DNA of 64,000 nucleotides, taken from assembly GCA_036273675.1 (NCBI GenBank), contig DASUHD010000142.1, positions 32,749 to 96,748 of the forward strand. Direction: 5' to 3'. The notes under the pieces are model-generated. The model saw only the letters and a program-made list of their open reading frames with translations, ran no database searches and was not told the DNA's origin. This DNA is from DAHUXT01 sp036273675. GTDB lineage: Bacteria; Chloroflexota; Ktedonobacteria; Ktedonobacterales; JADMIN01. Made by a program: the position numbers and the translations under genes. This document shows, piece after piece, positions 8,075 through 18,482 of the stretch; the first letter of the stretch is position 1; each line of letters starts with the position of its first letter.

Positions 8075-8440
8075 TTAGAGCACTTCCGGCGCGAGTGAGA
8101 TAATCTTCATAAAATTGCGTTCGCGCAGCTCGCGGGCGACCGGCCCAAAGATGCGGGTGCCGCGCGGATTGTTGCCCGCGGAGATAATCACCGCCGCGTT
8201 TTCGTCGAACTTGATATAGCTGCCGTCCGGGCGGCCATACTCTTTGGCGACGCGCACGACCACCGCCGTAACGACCTCGCCCTTCTTGACCGCGCCATTG
8301 GGCTGCGCCTCTTTGACCGACGCCTTGATCAGATCGCCGACGCTGGCCCAGCGCTTGTTAGGCGTCATGACGCGGATGCACATGATCTCTTTGGCGCCCG
8401 TGTTATCGGCCACCTTGAGCCGTGTCTGCGGCATAATCAT
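8075..8440 (-). CDS. rplN: 50S ribosomal protein uL14
   Basis: An intersubunit-bridge protein of 121 residues. TRLKVADNTGAKEIMCIRV opens the protein and the C-terminal GTRIFGPVARELRERNFMKI signature is intact. Both MIMPQ and MPQ starts are possible. It lies 6 bp after rpsQ and 78 bp before rplX. Confidence 0.98.
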   Translation of the reverse strand: MIMPQTRLKVADNTGAKEIMCIRVMTPNKRWASVGDLIKASVKEAQPNGAVKKGEVVTAVVVRVAKEYGRPDGSYIKFDENAAVIISAGNNPRGTRIFGPVARELRERNFMKIISLAPEVL

Positions 8441-8446
8441 GTTGCT

Positions 8447-8869
8447 CTACTCCTCGTCTTCCGTCTCGGCTTCGCCGTTCTCTGGCAGGTCAGGCGCGAG
8501 CTGGGCTACGACTTCCTCCACCGCCATGGTCTGCACCGCGCGGTTGAGGATCTTGACCAGCTTCCAGCGCTTCTCTTTGCTCAGCGGGCGCGTCTCCTCG
8601 ATCACCACGATATCGCCGATGCGGGCCTCGTTATACTCATCGTGCGCCTTGAAGCGAGTCGTATAGCGATAGGTGCGCTTGTAGACGCGGTGCCGCTTCA
8701 GCTCCTCCACGGCGACGACGATGGTCTTCTGCATCTTGTCGCTGGCGACGCGCCCCTGCTTGCGTTGGCGGCGATGTGGCTTCGGCTGCGCCTGTGCCTG
8801 AACCTGAGCTTGTGGCTCTGGCTGTGGCTTGGCGACCCGAGCCGACTCGCCTGGAGTCTTTTTCGCCAT
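8447..8869 (-). CDS. rpsQ: 30S ribosomal protein uS17 with N- and C-terminal extensions
   Basis: An OB-fold protein binding 16S rRNA helices 7 and 11. The core (about residues 36-118) has QGRVASDKMQKTIVVAVEEL, RTYRYTTRFKAHDEYNEARI and GDIVVIEETRPLSKEKRW. It is 140 residues instead of about 85. The N-terminal 35 residues are Gln/Pro/Lys-rich (QPEPQAQVQAQAQPKP) and the C-terminal 20 are acidic. Its start is 3 bp from the rpmC stop. Confidence 0.97.
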   Translation of the reverse strand: MAKKTPGESARVAKPQPEPQAQVQAQAQPKPHRRQRKQGRVASDKMQKTIVVAVEELKRHRVYKRTYRYTTRFKAHDEYNEARIGDIVVIEETRPLSKEKRWKLVKILNRAVQTMAVEEVVAQLAPDLPENGEAETEDEE

Positions 8870-8872
8870 TGC

Positions 8873-9136
8873 CTACTTCTCCTCACTGGCAACAGCCGCG
8901 TCATCCAGCGCACCCTGTGCCTCTAACACGGCAGCGTTTTGCAACTCGCTGAGATGGAACATCAGCCGAGCGATATCTGCCCTCACCTGTGCAAATTCGC
9001 GATTGTTCTTCACTTCGCCGCGATCCTTACGGATGCGCAGCTCAAAGAGATGACGCCGCAGGTCGTTGATCTCCTGCTGCGCGTCGTGCATGTTCATCGC
9101 CCGAATTTCTCGGCGGCGATCATTAAGCTTCGACAC
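8873..9136 (-). CDS. rpmC: 50S ribosomal protein uL29
   Basis: A small helical protein at the tunnel exit and SRP dock. I chose a GTG start at 9136: GGAGG lies 6 nt upstream and this start keeps the conserved REIRAMNMHDAQQEIN helix; the first in-frame ATG (9097) would cut the conserved residues REIR. That gives 87 residues: the core with LRRHLFELR and VRADIARLMFHL, plus an Ala/Glu-rich tail. It overlaps the end of rplP by 14 bp, which implies translational coupling. Confidence 0.93.
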   Translation of the reverse strand: MSKLNDRRREIRAMNMHDAQQEINDLRRHLFELRIRKDRGEVKNNREFAQVRADIARLMFHLSELQNAAVLEAQGALDDAAVASEEK

Positions 9137-9554
9137 TTTCCGCCTCCTGCCGGACGATAAACTTCGTCTGAATGGGCAGCTTGTTCGACGCCAGCCGCAT
9201 GGCCTCTTTGGCAACGTCTTCGCGGACGCCGCCAAGCTCGAAGAGAATGCGCCCTGGCTTGACCACGGCAACCCAGTGGTCGGGCGCGCCTTTGCCGGAA
9301 CCCATGCGGGTCTCGGCTGGCTTGGAGGTCACCGGCTTATCGGGGAAGACGCGAATCCAGACCTTCCCACCGCGCTTGATGAAGCGGGTCATGGCGATAC
9401 GCGCTGCCTCGATCTGGCGCGCCTCCAGCCAGACCGGCTCCAGCGCCTGCAAGGCGAACTCACCAAAGGCGATGGTGCTGCCACGATAGGCTTTACCCCG
9501 CATACGCCCGCGGTGTTGTTTACGATATTTGGTTCTCGATGGCGCCAGTAACAT
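9123..9554 (-). CDS. rplP: 50S ribosomal protein uL16
   Basis: Organises the A-site tRNA elbow region. It has 143 residues from the ATG at 9554 (TGGAGC site upstream): MLLAPSRTKYRKQHRGRMRG is the classic start, with GRGK-type MGSGKGAPDHWVAVVKPG and the C-terminal helix AMRLASNKLPIQTKFI. A longer in-frame start lies within the rpsC-rplP spacer and was rejected. It overlaps rpmC. Confidence 0.97.
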   Translation of the reverse strand: MLLAPSRTKYRKQHRGRMRGKAYRGSTIAFGEFALQALEPVWLEARQIEAARIAMTRFIKRGGKVWIRVFPDKPVTSKPAETRMGSGKGAPDHWVAVVKPGRILFELGGVREDVAKEAMRLASNKLPIQTKFIVRQEAESVEA

Positions 9555-9668
9555 GGCAGATGCTCCAGTTCGAGTTCGCCGGCCGCCGCCATCTCGCCCG
9601 AAGTATTGGTACGGTGGCGATGCGCGTGCGGCCACAACTATGCGACAGTTGGATGCCGATTTGAGCGG

Positions 9669-10745
9669 CTACGAGTCAGATTCGTTGGTCTCTGGCGTCG
9701 AAGCGGAATCAGTCGGCGGATGATTGGAATTGTTGGCGGCGGAATCCGTCGCCGGTGGTGTCGGTGGTGTCGGTGGTGTCGGTGGTGTCGGTGGTACAGC
9801 CTGGCTGGCCGAAGCGCCACCCGCCGCCGGACGCGGTGTTCGTGGGGCGCGAGGAGCGCCGCCCGCCGCGCCGGTCCGCGGCCCGCCCGCGCCACCTGAG
9901 CGCGCGCCGCCGGTTCGTGGGCCACCCGTGCCACCCGTGCGTGGGCCGCCACGATCACCGCGCTCGCCGCCCGCGCGTGGGCCGCGGTCGCCACGTGGGC
10001 CACCACGGTCGCCACGATCACCGCGCTCCCCACCACGACCGCCTCGGCGCTCGCCATGGTCTCCGCGCTCAGCCGCTGGCGACGAGACACCCTGGCTGAC
10101 GCGCTCGCCCTGGCGCTCTGGCAGCACATCGCCGTGATAGATCCAGACCTTGATGCCGATGACACCATAGGTGGTGTGCGCCTCGGCCAGGCCATAGTCG
10201 ATATCGGCGCGGAGGGTCTGCAACGGCACGCTGCCCTCAGACTCCTTCTCGACGCGCGCAATCTCAGCGCCGCCGAGCCGCCCGCCCATCACAACCTTGA
10301 TGCCCTTGGCGCCCGCGCGCATCGTCTTCTGCACGCCCTGTTTCATCGCCCGGCGGAACGAGACACGCTTCTCGAGCTGATCGGCGATGCTGCGCGCCAC
10401 CAGATACGCGTCCAGTTCGGGCGTGCGTATCTCGACGATGCTCAGGCGCACCTTCTTTTTCGTCTGGCGCTCCAGATCCTGGCGCAACCGCTCGACACTC
10501 TCGCCGCTCTTGCCAATGACGATGCCTGGCTTGGCGGTGTGGATGGTGACGGCGATCTGCGTCCCAGCCACCCGCTCGATCTCGATGCGCGAGATGCCCG
10601 CGTTAGCCAGCCGTTTGCGGATGATGTCGCGCAGCTTGCGATCTTCGGCAAGCAGGTCTTTGTACGTCTTGTCGGCGTACCAGCGCGAGTCCCAACCTTT
10701 GATGACGCCCAACCGGAAGCCGGTGGGATGAACTTTATGCCCCAA
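9669..10745 (-). CDS. rpsC: 30S ribosomal protein uS3 with long disordered C-terminal tail
   Basis: Lines the mRNA entry channel. Residues 1-215 form a normal S3: MGHKVHPTGFRLGVIKGWDS, a KH domain with PGIVIGKSGESVERLR, and the C-terminal domain GLAEAHTTYGVIGIKVWIYHG. The protein then runs to 358 residues. The extra ~140 residues are first RGG/GDRGG-rich, then Gly/Ala/Thr, then a PPTPPTPPTPPTPP stretch and a Ser/Thr/Asn tail. The proline part is encoded by a perfect 9-bp repeat (9754-9789). The reading frame remains open and in phase, so the tail is probably real. It lies between rplV and rplP. Confidence 0.97.
   Translation of the reverse strand: MGHKVHPTGFRLGVIKGWDSRWYADKTYKDLLAEDRKLRDIIRKRLANAGISRIEIERVAGTQIAVTIHTAKPGIVIGKSGESVERLRQDLERQTKKKVRLSIVEIRTPELDAYLVARSIADQLEKRVSFRRAMKQGVQKTMRAGAKGIKVVMGGRLGGAEIARVEKESEGSVPLQTLRADIDYGLAEAHTTYGVIGIKVWIYHGDVLPERQGERVSQGVSSPAAERGDHGERRGGRGGERGDRGDRGGPRGDRGPRAGGERGDRGGPRTGGTGGPRTGGARSGGAGGPRTGAAGGAPRAPRTPRPAAGGASASQAVPPTPPTPPTPPTPPATDSAANNSNHPPTDSASTPETNESDS
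9754..9789 (-). repeat. Four copies of a 9-bp repeat in rpsC
   Basis: GGTGGTGTC (plus strand) repeats four times without error and encodes Thr-Pro-Pro units in the uS3 tail. Because the unit is a multiple of three, copy-number change would alter tail length without shifting frame. Confidence 0.9.
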
Positions 10746-10768
10746 TCGTGAGCCTCCTCTGCCGCAGC

Positions 10769-11146
10769 CTACCGCCGACGAGCATTCGCACGCGCCTTGC
10801 GCGGCACGTCATTTGGATCATCCGAGATGTAGACGGTGATGTGAGTGCTGCGGCGCAGGATGCGCGAGAAGCGCCCATGCGGCCGCGCGCGCATGCGCTT
10901 GAGCTTCATGCCTTCATCGGCCAGCGCATTCACCACCCAGAGCTCGTCTGGATCCATGCTATAGTTGTTTTCGGCGTTCGCTGCCGCCGAGGCGACGACC
11001 TTGTAGACATCGCGCGCCGGCATATTCGGCAGGAACTTTAGAATCGCGAGCGCCTCGCTTACGCGGCGCCCCTTGATGGCGTCGGTCACGCGCCGCACCT
11101 TGCGGGGCGGATGACCCACGTTTTTGGCAATTGCCCGTGTCTGCAT
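10769..11146 (-). CDS. rplV: 50S ribosomal protein uL22
   Basis: A tunnel-lining protein with an extended beta-hairpin reaching the constriction, and the site of some macrolide resistance changes. It has 125 residues. ISP-type start AIAKNVGHPPRKVRRVTDAI, ASAAANAENNYSMDPDELWV and the hairpin region KRMRARPHGRFSRILRRSTHIT are all intact with no visible insertion in the hairpin. It lies between rpsS (12 bp) and rpsC. Confidence 0.98.
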   Translation of the reverse strand: MQTRAIAKNVGHPPRKVRRVTDAIKGRRVSEALAILKFLPNMPARDVYKVVASAAANAENNYSMDPDELWVVNALADEGMKLKRMRARPHGRFSRILRRSTHITVYISDDPNDVPRKARANARRR

Positions 11147-11158
11147 ACAATCCCCCCG

Positions 11159-11446
11159 CTAGCGCACACGCCCAGTTTTCTCGTTCCGGTCGCCAGCATG
11201 CCCGTGGAATTTCCGGGTGGGGGCGAACTCGCCGAGCTTGTGGCCGACCATGTTTTCGGTGACATACACCGGCACATGCGTCTTGCCGTTATGAACCGCG
11301 ATGGTCAGGCCGACCATCATCGGCAGAATCGTCGAAGCGCGAGACCACGTCTTGATAACACGCTTTTCGCCGCCCCGCGCCATCCCCGCAACCTTCTTGA
11401 GCAGGGAGGGATGGATATAGGGGCCTTTCTTGGTCGAACGCGACAT
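11159..11446 (-). CDS. rpsS: 30S ribosomal protein uS19
   Basis: A small-subunit head protein that contacts uS13 and the A-site tRNA. It has 95 residues with MSRSTKKGPYIHPSLLKKV at the start and the family block KTWSRASTILPMMVGLTIAV, then HNGKTHVPVYVTENMVGHKL. Normal length, 21 bp after rplB. Confidence 0.98.
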   Translation of the reverse strand: MSRSTKKGPYIHPSLLKKVAGMARGGEKRVIKTWSRASTILPMMVGLTIAVHNGKTHVPVYVTENMVGHKLGEFAPTRKFHGHAGDRNEKTGRVR

Positions 11447-11467
11447 AGAATCCTCTTTCCGTTCCGA

Positions 11468-12304
11468 CTACCGGCCCCTGCCGGCGTTACGACGTCGCAA
11501 AATATACTTATCGGTCCGCTTGTTATGGCGGGTTCTGAAGCCCATCGCTGGCTTGCCCCAGGGTGTCTGCGGCTGGCCGCCGATTGGCGCGCGTCCCTCA
11601 CCACCGCCATGCGGGTGGTCCACTGGATTCATCACCGAGCCGCGCACATGCGGGCGGCGTCCCAGATAGCGCGAGCGTCCGGCCTTGCCGATGCGCACAT
11701 TCTCGTGATCGAGATTGCCCACCTGGCCAACCGTCGCGATGCATTCGAGATGGATGGTCCGCTGCTCGCCGGAAGGCAGACGCACGATGGCGTAATTGCC
11801 CTCCTTCGCCATCAGCTGAGCCGCTGTACCCGCGCTGCGGACGATCTGCCCGCCGCGTCCTTTGTGCATCTCGATGTTGTGGATGACGGTGCCGGTCGGG
11901 ATATTGCGCAGGGGCAACGCATTGCCCACGCGGATATCGGCCTCCGGGCCGCTCATCACACGGTCGCCTACCTTCAGGCCATTCGGCGCGAGGATGTAGC
12001 GCTTTTCGCCGTCAACATAGTGCAGCAGTGCGATACGCGCCGAGCGGTTCGGGTCATACTCAATCGAGAAAACCTTCGCCGGAACGCCGAACTTGTTGCG
12101 CTTGAAATCAATGATGCGATAGCGCCGCTTCACCCCACCGCCACGGTGCCGGGCCGTGATATGGCCCTCATTGTTGCGGCCAGCACGACTGTTCTTCTTC
12201 GCGACCAGTGAGCGCTCCGGGCGGGAGCGAGTGATCTCATCAAAGGTCGAGACCGACATGGCGCGTCGTCCTGGTGATGTCGGCTTATACACACGAATTG
12301 GCAT
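11468..12304 (-). CDS. rplB: 50S ribosomal protein uL2
   Basis: A core 50S protein needed for subunit joining and peptidyl transferase assembly. It has 278 residues. It starts MPIRVYKPTSPGRRAMSV, has the OB/SH3 domains with HRGGGVKRRYRIIDFKRNK and GDRVMSGPEADIRVGN, and the C-terminal VMNPVDHPHGGGEGRAPIG loop with the conserved His. The end KTDKYILRRRNAGRGR fits the family. A ribosome-typical gene with no oddity. Confidence 0.98.
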   Translation of the reverse strand: MPIRVYKPTSPGRRAMSVSTFDEITRSRPERSLVAKKNSRAGRNNEGHITARHRGGGVKRRYRIIDFKRNKFGVPAKVFSIEYDPNRSARIALLHYVDGEKRYILAPNGLKVGDRVMSGPEADIRVGNALPLRNIPTGTVIHNIEMHKGRGGQIVRSAGTAAQLMAKEGNYAIVRLPSGEQRTIHLECIATVGQVGNLDHENVRIGKAGRSRYLGRRPHVRGSVMNPVDHPHGGGEGRAPIGGQPQTPWGKPAMGFRTRHNKRTDKYILRRRNAGRGR

Positions 12305-12328
12305 GTTTGCGTCCTCCCAGAACGTCGC

Positions 12329-12646
12329 CTATGGCTGCAACTGCGCGATGCTCTCGCCCTCAGCCAGCGTGACGATGGCCTTCTTCCACGGGTGAGCCTC
12401 AGCGCGATAAATGCCCTTGCGCGTCCGAATCTGGCGCGCTTTGCCGGGCATACGCATCGTATTGACGCGAACAACCTTCACGTTGAACATGGCCTCGACA
12501 GCCTGCTTGATCTGGAACTTGTTCGCGCCGATTGCCACCTCGAAGGTGTACTGCGGGATGACCTTGCCGCGCCCGTTGTCCAACTGCTGTAAGGCGGACG
12601 ATTTCTCGGTCAGAATACCGCGACGAATAACCTCGGTAATCTCCAT
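12329..12646 (-). CDS. rplW: 50S ribosomal protein uL23
   Basis: A tunnel-exit protein that docks trigger factor and SRP. It has 105 residues, with the usual TEKSSALQQLDNGRGKVIPQ start region, YTFEVAIGANKFQIKQAVEA and the long loop FNVKVVRVNTMRMPGK. It starts 3 bp after the rplD stop. Confidence 0.97.
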   Translation of the reverse strand: MEITEVIRRGILTEKSSALQQLDNGRGKVIPQYTFEVAIGANKFQIKQAVEAMFNVKVVRVNTMRMPGKARQIRTRKGIYRAEAHPWKKAIVTLAEGESIAQLQP

Positions 12647-12649
12647 CGT

Positions 12650-13561
12650 TTATTCCTCTCCGCCCTTCTCCGCCTTCTCGGTGGCGCGCTTGCGGGTGGT
12701 CTTCGGCGCGTTCTCGGCGGTCGCGTCTGCTTTGGCCGTCGTGGCCGCCGCTTTCGTCGTCCGGGGGGCCTTCGTCGCCTTCTCGTCCGACGTTGCCGCC
12801 TTAGCGGTCCTGGCGGGCTTCGCGGTCGCGGGGGCCTTGCCAGACGCCGCCAGCTTCGCCGCCTCATGAGCCGCGCGCGCCCTGCGCCGCAGCACCACAT
12901 TCGGATGCCGCTTCATTTGCAGGCGGTCATCAGCGTCGCGGCCAAACTTCTTGACCAGGATGCGCGCCGTCTCCAGCGTCATCAACAGGTGGTCGTATTT
13001 GAGCAGCTCGATCACGTTCGTCGAATCGACATGCCCGAGCCTGATCGCGGGAATATTGCGCGCCGAGAGGATAACGTTCTCGTCACGCGCTGGCAAGAGC
13101 AACAGCACCGTACGGGTGACGGGCAGGTTGCTGAGCAGCGCCTTCATGTCCTTGGTGCGCGGCGCGTCGATCTCGATACGCTCCATCAGCAGGATGCGCC
13201 CATTCGCCACCTTATCGGACAATGCCGACCGAATGGCGATGCGCTTCATCTTGCGTGGAATTGCGCGCTCATAGGGATGCGGGCGCGGGCCAAAGACCGT
13301 GCCACCGCCACGCCAGTGTGGCGCGCGGGTAGAACCCTGACGCGCGCGGCCTGTGCCTTTCTGGCGATACGGCTTCTTGCTGCCGCCGCTCACCTCAGCG
13401 CGGGTCTTGGTCGAGGCCGTTCCCTGCCGCCGATTCACCAGCTGCGCCGTCACTACCTGGTGCAGCACGGCCGTATTGATCGGCGCTCCAAACACATAGT
13501 TATCCAGATGTTCTTCTCGGACGATCTGGCCGTCCATATCATAGACATTCGCGGATGGCAT
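12650..13561 (-). CDS. rplD: 50S ribosomal protein uL4 with Ala/Lys-rich C-terminal tail
   Basis: Lines the exit tunnel with a long loop and in Escherichia coli attenuates the S10 operon. The core (residues 1-210) contains the loop GTASTKTRAEVSGGSKKPYR, then QKGTGRARQGSTRAPHWRGG, and the globular part ending at RILVKKFGRDADDRLQMK. It continues to 303 residues: the last ~75 are Ala, Lys, Thr and Glu, histone H1-like and probably disordered and cationic. Such tails are not part of the standard family (about 205 residues). It is coupled to rplW. Confidence 0.97.
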   Translation of the reverse strand: MPSANVYDMDGQIVREEHLDNYVFGAPINTAVLHQVVTAQLVNRRQGTASTKTRAEVSGGSKKPYRQKGTGRARQGSTRAPHWRGGGTVFGPRPHPYERAIPRKMKRIAIRSALSDKVANGRILLMERIEIDAPRTKDMKALLSNLPVTRTVLLLLPARDENVILSARNIPAIRLGHVDSTNVIELLKYDHLLMTLETARILVKKFGRDADDRLQMKRHPNVVLRRRARAAHEAAKLAASGKAPATAKPARTAKAATSDEKATKAPRTTKAAATTAKADATAENAPKTTRKRATEKAEKGGEE

Positions 13562-13581
13562 CTCTGTCTCCTCAATCCCGC

Positions 13582-14433
13582 TTAGCCACGCTGCTGCCGC
13601 GCGGCGACTGCCATCTGCACGGCGGTCTTACGGATCACCAACAGGCCGCCATTCGCGCCTGGCACTGATCCTTGCACAACGAGCAGGTTCCGCTCCGGGT
13701 CCGCCTGGACGATCCGTAGCGCCTTCACCGTGACGCGCTCGTTCCCCATCCGGCCAGCCATGCGCGTTCCCTTGTAGACCCGACCCGGCGTGGTGCCAGG
13801 ACCGATGGAGCCTGGGGCGCGGGCGCGGTCGGACTGGCCATGCGTCCGCTGGCCACCGCCGAATCCGTGGCGCTTCATGACACCGGCAAAGCCTTTGCCC
13901 TTGGACGTGCCAATGATATCGACCTCTTCGCCCTCGGCAAACATGTCTACCGTGATCTCATCGCCAACCGTTGGAAGGTCGCCAACGGCCTTCACCTCGC
14001 GCAGGACCCTGAACGGGCCGAGCGCCTTGCCAGCGCCACCGCGCCGTTTCGCGCCGCGCTTTGCGGGGGCTGTCGTCGTCGCGCCTGCCTCCGCAGCCTC
14101 CGCAGCCTCCGCCTGATCGGCCTCTGCCTCAGTGGCCTGTTTCTTCTGCCGCGCGGCCTGGCGAACTTTCTGCTGTGTCCGCTGCTCCTCGCGGCGCTGG
14201 CGCTCGGTGGCCTTCAACTCATGGCCCAGGTGGCCGAGCATCGGGCGCGTCGCGCGCTTGGCCTCGATGGTGTCGAAGCCCAGCTGGACAGCCTCATAGC
14301 CGTCCCTGGATTCCGTTTTGATCTGCGTAACCGTGCAGGGTCCGGCCTCGATGATGGTGACCGGGATGATGGCGCCATTCGCGCCAAAGATCTGGGTCAT
14401 CCCCACCTTGCGGCCGAGCATTCCACTCAACAT
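13582..14433 (-). CDS. rplC: 50S ribosomal protein uL3 with charged insertion
   Basis: A core 50S protein near the peptidyl transferase centre. The ATG at 14433 (GGAG 7 nt upstream) gives 283 residues starting MLSGMLGRKVGMTQIF; the upstream in-frame extension is not conserved. Around residues 80-145 there is an insertion of about 60 residues, first Arg/Gln/Lys-rich helix, then Glu/Ala and basic, absent from the usual ~210-residue protein. The W-loop region GFGGGQRTHGQSDRARAPGS with the Gln that is methylated in other bacteria is intact. A 202-bp spacer separates it from rpsJ, with no gene seen in it. Confidence 0.97.
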   Translation of the reverse strand: MLSGMLGRKVGMTQIFGANGAIIPVTIIEAGPCTVTQIKTESRDGYEAVQLGFDTIEAKRATRPMLGHLGHELKATERQRREEQRTQQKVRQAARQKKQATEAEADQAEAAEAAEAGATTTAPAKRGAKRRGGAGKALGPFRVLREVKAVGDLPTVGDEITVDMFAEGEEVDIIGTSKGKGFAGVMKRHGFGGGQRTHGQSDRARAPGSIGPGTTPGRVYKGTRMAGRMGNERVTVKALRIVQADPERNLLVVQGSVPGANGGLLVIRKTAVQMAVAARQQRG

Positions 14434-14635
14434 GGTAATTCTCCATGCAGTGTCCTTCACGAGGCGCCAGATGCTGGTTGCGCCCGCTGGCAAGCAATGC
14501 TTCACCGCCAGTGGACGACGTGTCCGGGGTTCGCGTTCGCACTCGAAGCGCTCCAGACACGCGGCGCAGGTTGCGCCTTCCGAGCCTCTTGTCCCGCGTG
14601 CCGACACTGCCATCGGCAACTAGAGCAGTCTCCTG

Positions 14636-14953
<318 letters not shown>

Positions 14954-15021
14954 CTCTACTCACTTTCTCCCGTGTCTCAGTCCTGACAATTCGGACGCAG
15001 AGCCACTTATTCCAGACGAAT

Positions 15022-15047
15022 GGCCTCGCTCCCTGGGGAACGAGGCC
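15022..15047 (-). terminator. Hairpin downstream of tuf
   Basis: Arms 15022-15032 and 15037-15047 pair over 11 positions (one G-U in the minus-strand RNA) around a 4-nt loop, 12 bp after the tuf stop. No T-run follows, so partial termination or processing is as likely as a full stop. It marks the str-to-S10 boundary. Confidence 0.45.
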
Positions 15048-15058
15048 CTACTGATTGG

Positions 15059-16264
<1,206 letters not shown>

Positions 16265-16365
16265 GTGTTTCTAGCTCCTGCAATCCACACCAGAACGACT
16301 CTGAAACCGCAACTGCGCGACAGTTCTGCTGGCGGGTATCTTATCGCACGCTATCCCTGGACGCA

Positions 16366-18462
16366 CTACGACGCGCGTGGCTTGCCGCCACGGCCCGACT
16401 TGCTCTTGATTTCCTCAGCCAGGCTCTTCGGCACTTCCTGGTAGTGCGAGAATTCCATCGTATACGATGCGCGGCCACTGGTCATCGACCGCAGGTCGTT
16501 AACGTAGCCGAACATCTCCGCCAGCGGCACGTGCGCCCGTAGCACCTGCGAGCCGCCGCGCTCCTCCGACCCGTTGATTTGGCCACGGCGGCGATTGATG
16601 TCGCCCAGCACATCGCCAAAGAAGTCGGGCGACGTGGTCACCTCGACCCCCATGATCGGTTCGAGCAGCACTGGACCTGCCTTTTCGGCGGCGTTACGGA
16701 AGCCCATCGAGCCAGCCGTCTTGAAGGCCATCTCCGAGGAGTCCACCTCGTGGTACGAGCCATCGTAGAGGGTCGCGCGCACGTCCACCATCGGATAGCC
16801 CGCGATGACGCCATTTTCCAGCGACTCGCGAATGCCTTCTTCGGTCGGCCTGATATACTCGCGCGGCACAACGCCGCCGACGACGCCGTTGACGAACTCG
16901 AATCCCTTGCCGCGCTCCAGCGGCTCGACCCGAATCCAGACGTCGCCGAACTGGCCGCGCCCACCAGACTGCCGGACGAAGCGTCCCTCGGCCTGCGCCG
17001 TCTTCGTGATCGTCTCACGATAGGCGACCTGGGGCCGACCGACATTCGCCTCGACCTTGTACTCGCGTGACATGCGGTCCACGATGACATCCAGGTGAAG
17101 CTCGCCCATGCCAGCGATGATCGTCTGGCCAGAGTCCTGGTCGGTATGGACGCGGAAGGTCGGATCCTCTTCAGCCAGGCGCTGCAACGCGACGCCCATC
17201 TTATCCTGGTCGGCCTTCGTCTTCGGCTCGATGGCGATCTCGATGACCGGCGTCGGGAAGACGATATTCTCCAGCAGGATCGGATTTTCCTGCGCGCAGA
17301 GCGTGTCGCCCGTGAAGGTGTTCTTCAGGCCGACCGCAGCGCAGATGTCGCCCGCATAGACCTTTTCGATATCTTCACGGTGATTCGCGTGCATCTGCAA
17401 GAGCCGCCCAACCCGCTCCTTCTGGCCCTTGGTCGCGTTATAGGCGTAGGAGCCAGCCGAGAGCGTACCCGAATAGACGCGGAAGTAGGTCAGCCGCCCG
17501 ACGAATGGGTCGGCGACTACCTTGTGGACCAGCGCCGCGAACTCAGCGTCATCCGAGACGACCAACTGCGTCTCATCACCAGTCTTGACCGAAGCCGCGA
17601 TTGGCGCGGGAATATCGAGTGGCGATGGCAGGAAATGCACGACCGCGTCGAGCATCGCCTGGACGCCCTTGTTCTTGAGCGCGGTTCCGCAGAGGACGGG
17701 GATGAGTTTCCCTTCGATAGTCGCGCGACGCAGGGCGGCGCGCAGCTCATCCTCGCTGATTTCCTCGCCCTCAAGGTACTTGAGCGTCAACTCTTCATCG
17801 GTCTCGGCCACCAGCTCGATCATCGCCTCACGATGCTTGCGCGCTTCATCCACCAGCCCCGCCGGAATCGCGGTCGCCTCGGACTTGGTGCCCAGGTCAT
17901 CGGTGAAGATGACGCCCTGGTTGGCGATCAGATCGATATGTCCCTTGTACTCGCTCTCGCGGCCAATGGGAATCTGGATCGGCACGGGCTTGGCGTTCAG
18001 GCGGTCGGTAATCATCCCGACGGTCCGCCAGAAGTCGGCGCCGATGCGGTCCATCTTGTTGACGAAGCAGATGCGCGGCACGTGATACTTATCGGCCTGG
18101 CGCCACACCGTCTCCGACTGTGGCTCCACGCCCGCGACCGCGTCGAAGACGACCACGCCACCATCCAGCACACGCAGCGACCGCTCGACCTCAGCGGTGA
18201 AGTCGACGTGTCCTGGGGTGTCGATGATGTTGATGCGATGTCCCAGCCAGAAGCATGTCGTCGCGGCGGACGTGATCGTAATGCCGCGCTCCTGCTCCTG
18301 GGGCATCCAGTCCATCGTCGCGGCGCCCTCGTGAACCTCGCCGATACGATGGATCTTCTTGGTATAGAAGAGAATGCGTTCTGTTGTCGTCGTCTTCCCA
18401 GCGTCGATATGCGCGATAATACCAATATTGCGCGTCTTTTCGAGGGGATACTCTCTAGCCAT
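16366..18462 (-). CDS. fusA: Elongation factor G
   Basis: A GTPase that drives translocation and, with RRF, ribosome recycling. It has 698 residues, standard length. G1 AHIDAGKTTTTERILFYTK, switch I QERGITITSAATT, G3 DTPGHVDFTAEVERSLR and G4 NKMDRIGAD are intact. Domains II-V follow with GMGELHLDVIVDRMSREYK and the C-terminal MEFSHYQEVP. It lies 20 bp after rpsG, as in other str operons. Confidence 0.99.
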   Translation of the reverse strand: MAREYPLEKTRNIGIIAHIDAGKTTTTERILFYTKKIHRIGEVHEGAATMDWMPQEQERGITITSAATTCFWLGHRINIIDTPGHVDFTAEVERSLRVLDGGVVVFDAVAGVEPQSETVWRQADKYHVPRICFVNKMDRIGADFWRTVGMITDRLNAKPVPIQIPIGRESEYKGHIDLIANQGVIFTDDLGTKSEATAIPAGLVDEARKHREAMIELVAETDEELTLKYLEGEEISEDELRAALRRATIEGKLIPVLCGTALKNKGVQAMLDAVVHFLPSPLDIPAPIAASVKTGDETQLVVSDDAEFAALVHKVVADPFVGRLTYFRVYSGTLSAGSYAYNATKGQKERVGRLLQMHANHREDIEKVYAGDICAAVGLKNTFTGDTLCAQENPILLENIVFPTPVIEIAIEPKTKADQDKMGVALQRLAEEDPTFRVHTDQDSGQTIIAGMGELHLDVIVDRMSREYKVEANVGRPQVAYRETITKTAQAEGRFVRQSGGRGQFGDVWIRVEPLERGKGFEFVNGVVGGVVPREYIRPTEEGIRESLENGVIAGYPMVDVRATLYDGSYHEVDSSEMAFKTAGSMGFRNAAEKAGPVLLEPIMGVEVTTSPDFFGDVLGDINRRRGQINGSEERGGSQVLRAHVPLAEMFGYVNDLRSMTSGRASYTMEFSHYQEVPKSLAEEIKSKSGRGGKPRAS

Positions 18463-18482
18463 GGTTCCTCGCGACCGCTTCC

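Noticed and set aside
9638..10261. Ala/His-rich 207-codon frame opposite reading in rpsC
   Set aside because: Shadow of the low-complexity uS3 tail in another frame; its HHRHHRHH run is an artefact of the 9-bp repeat.
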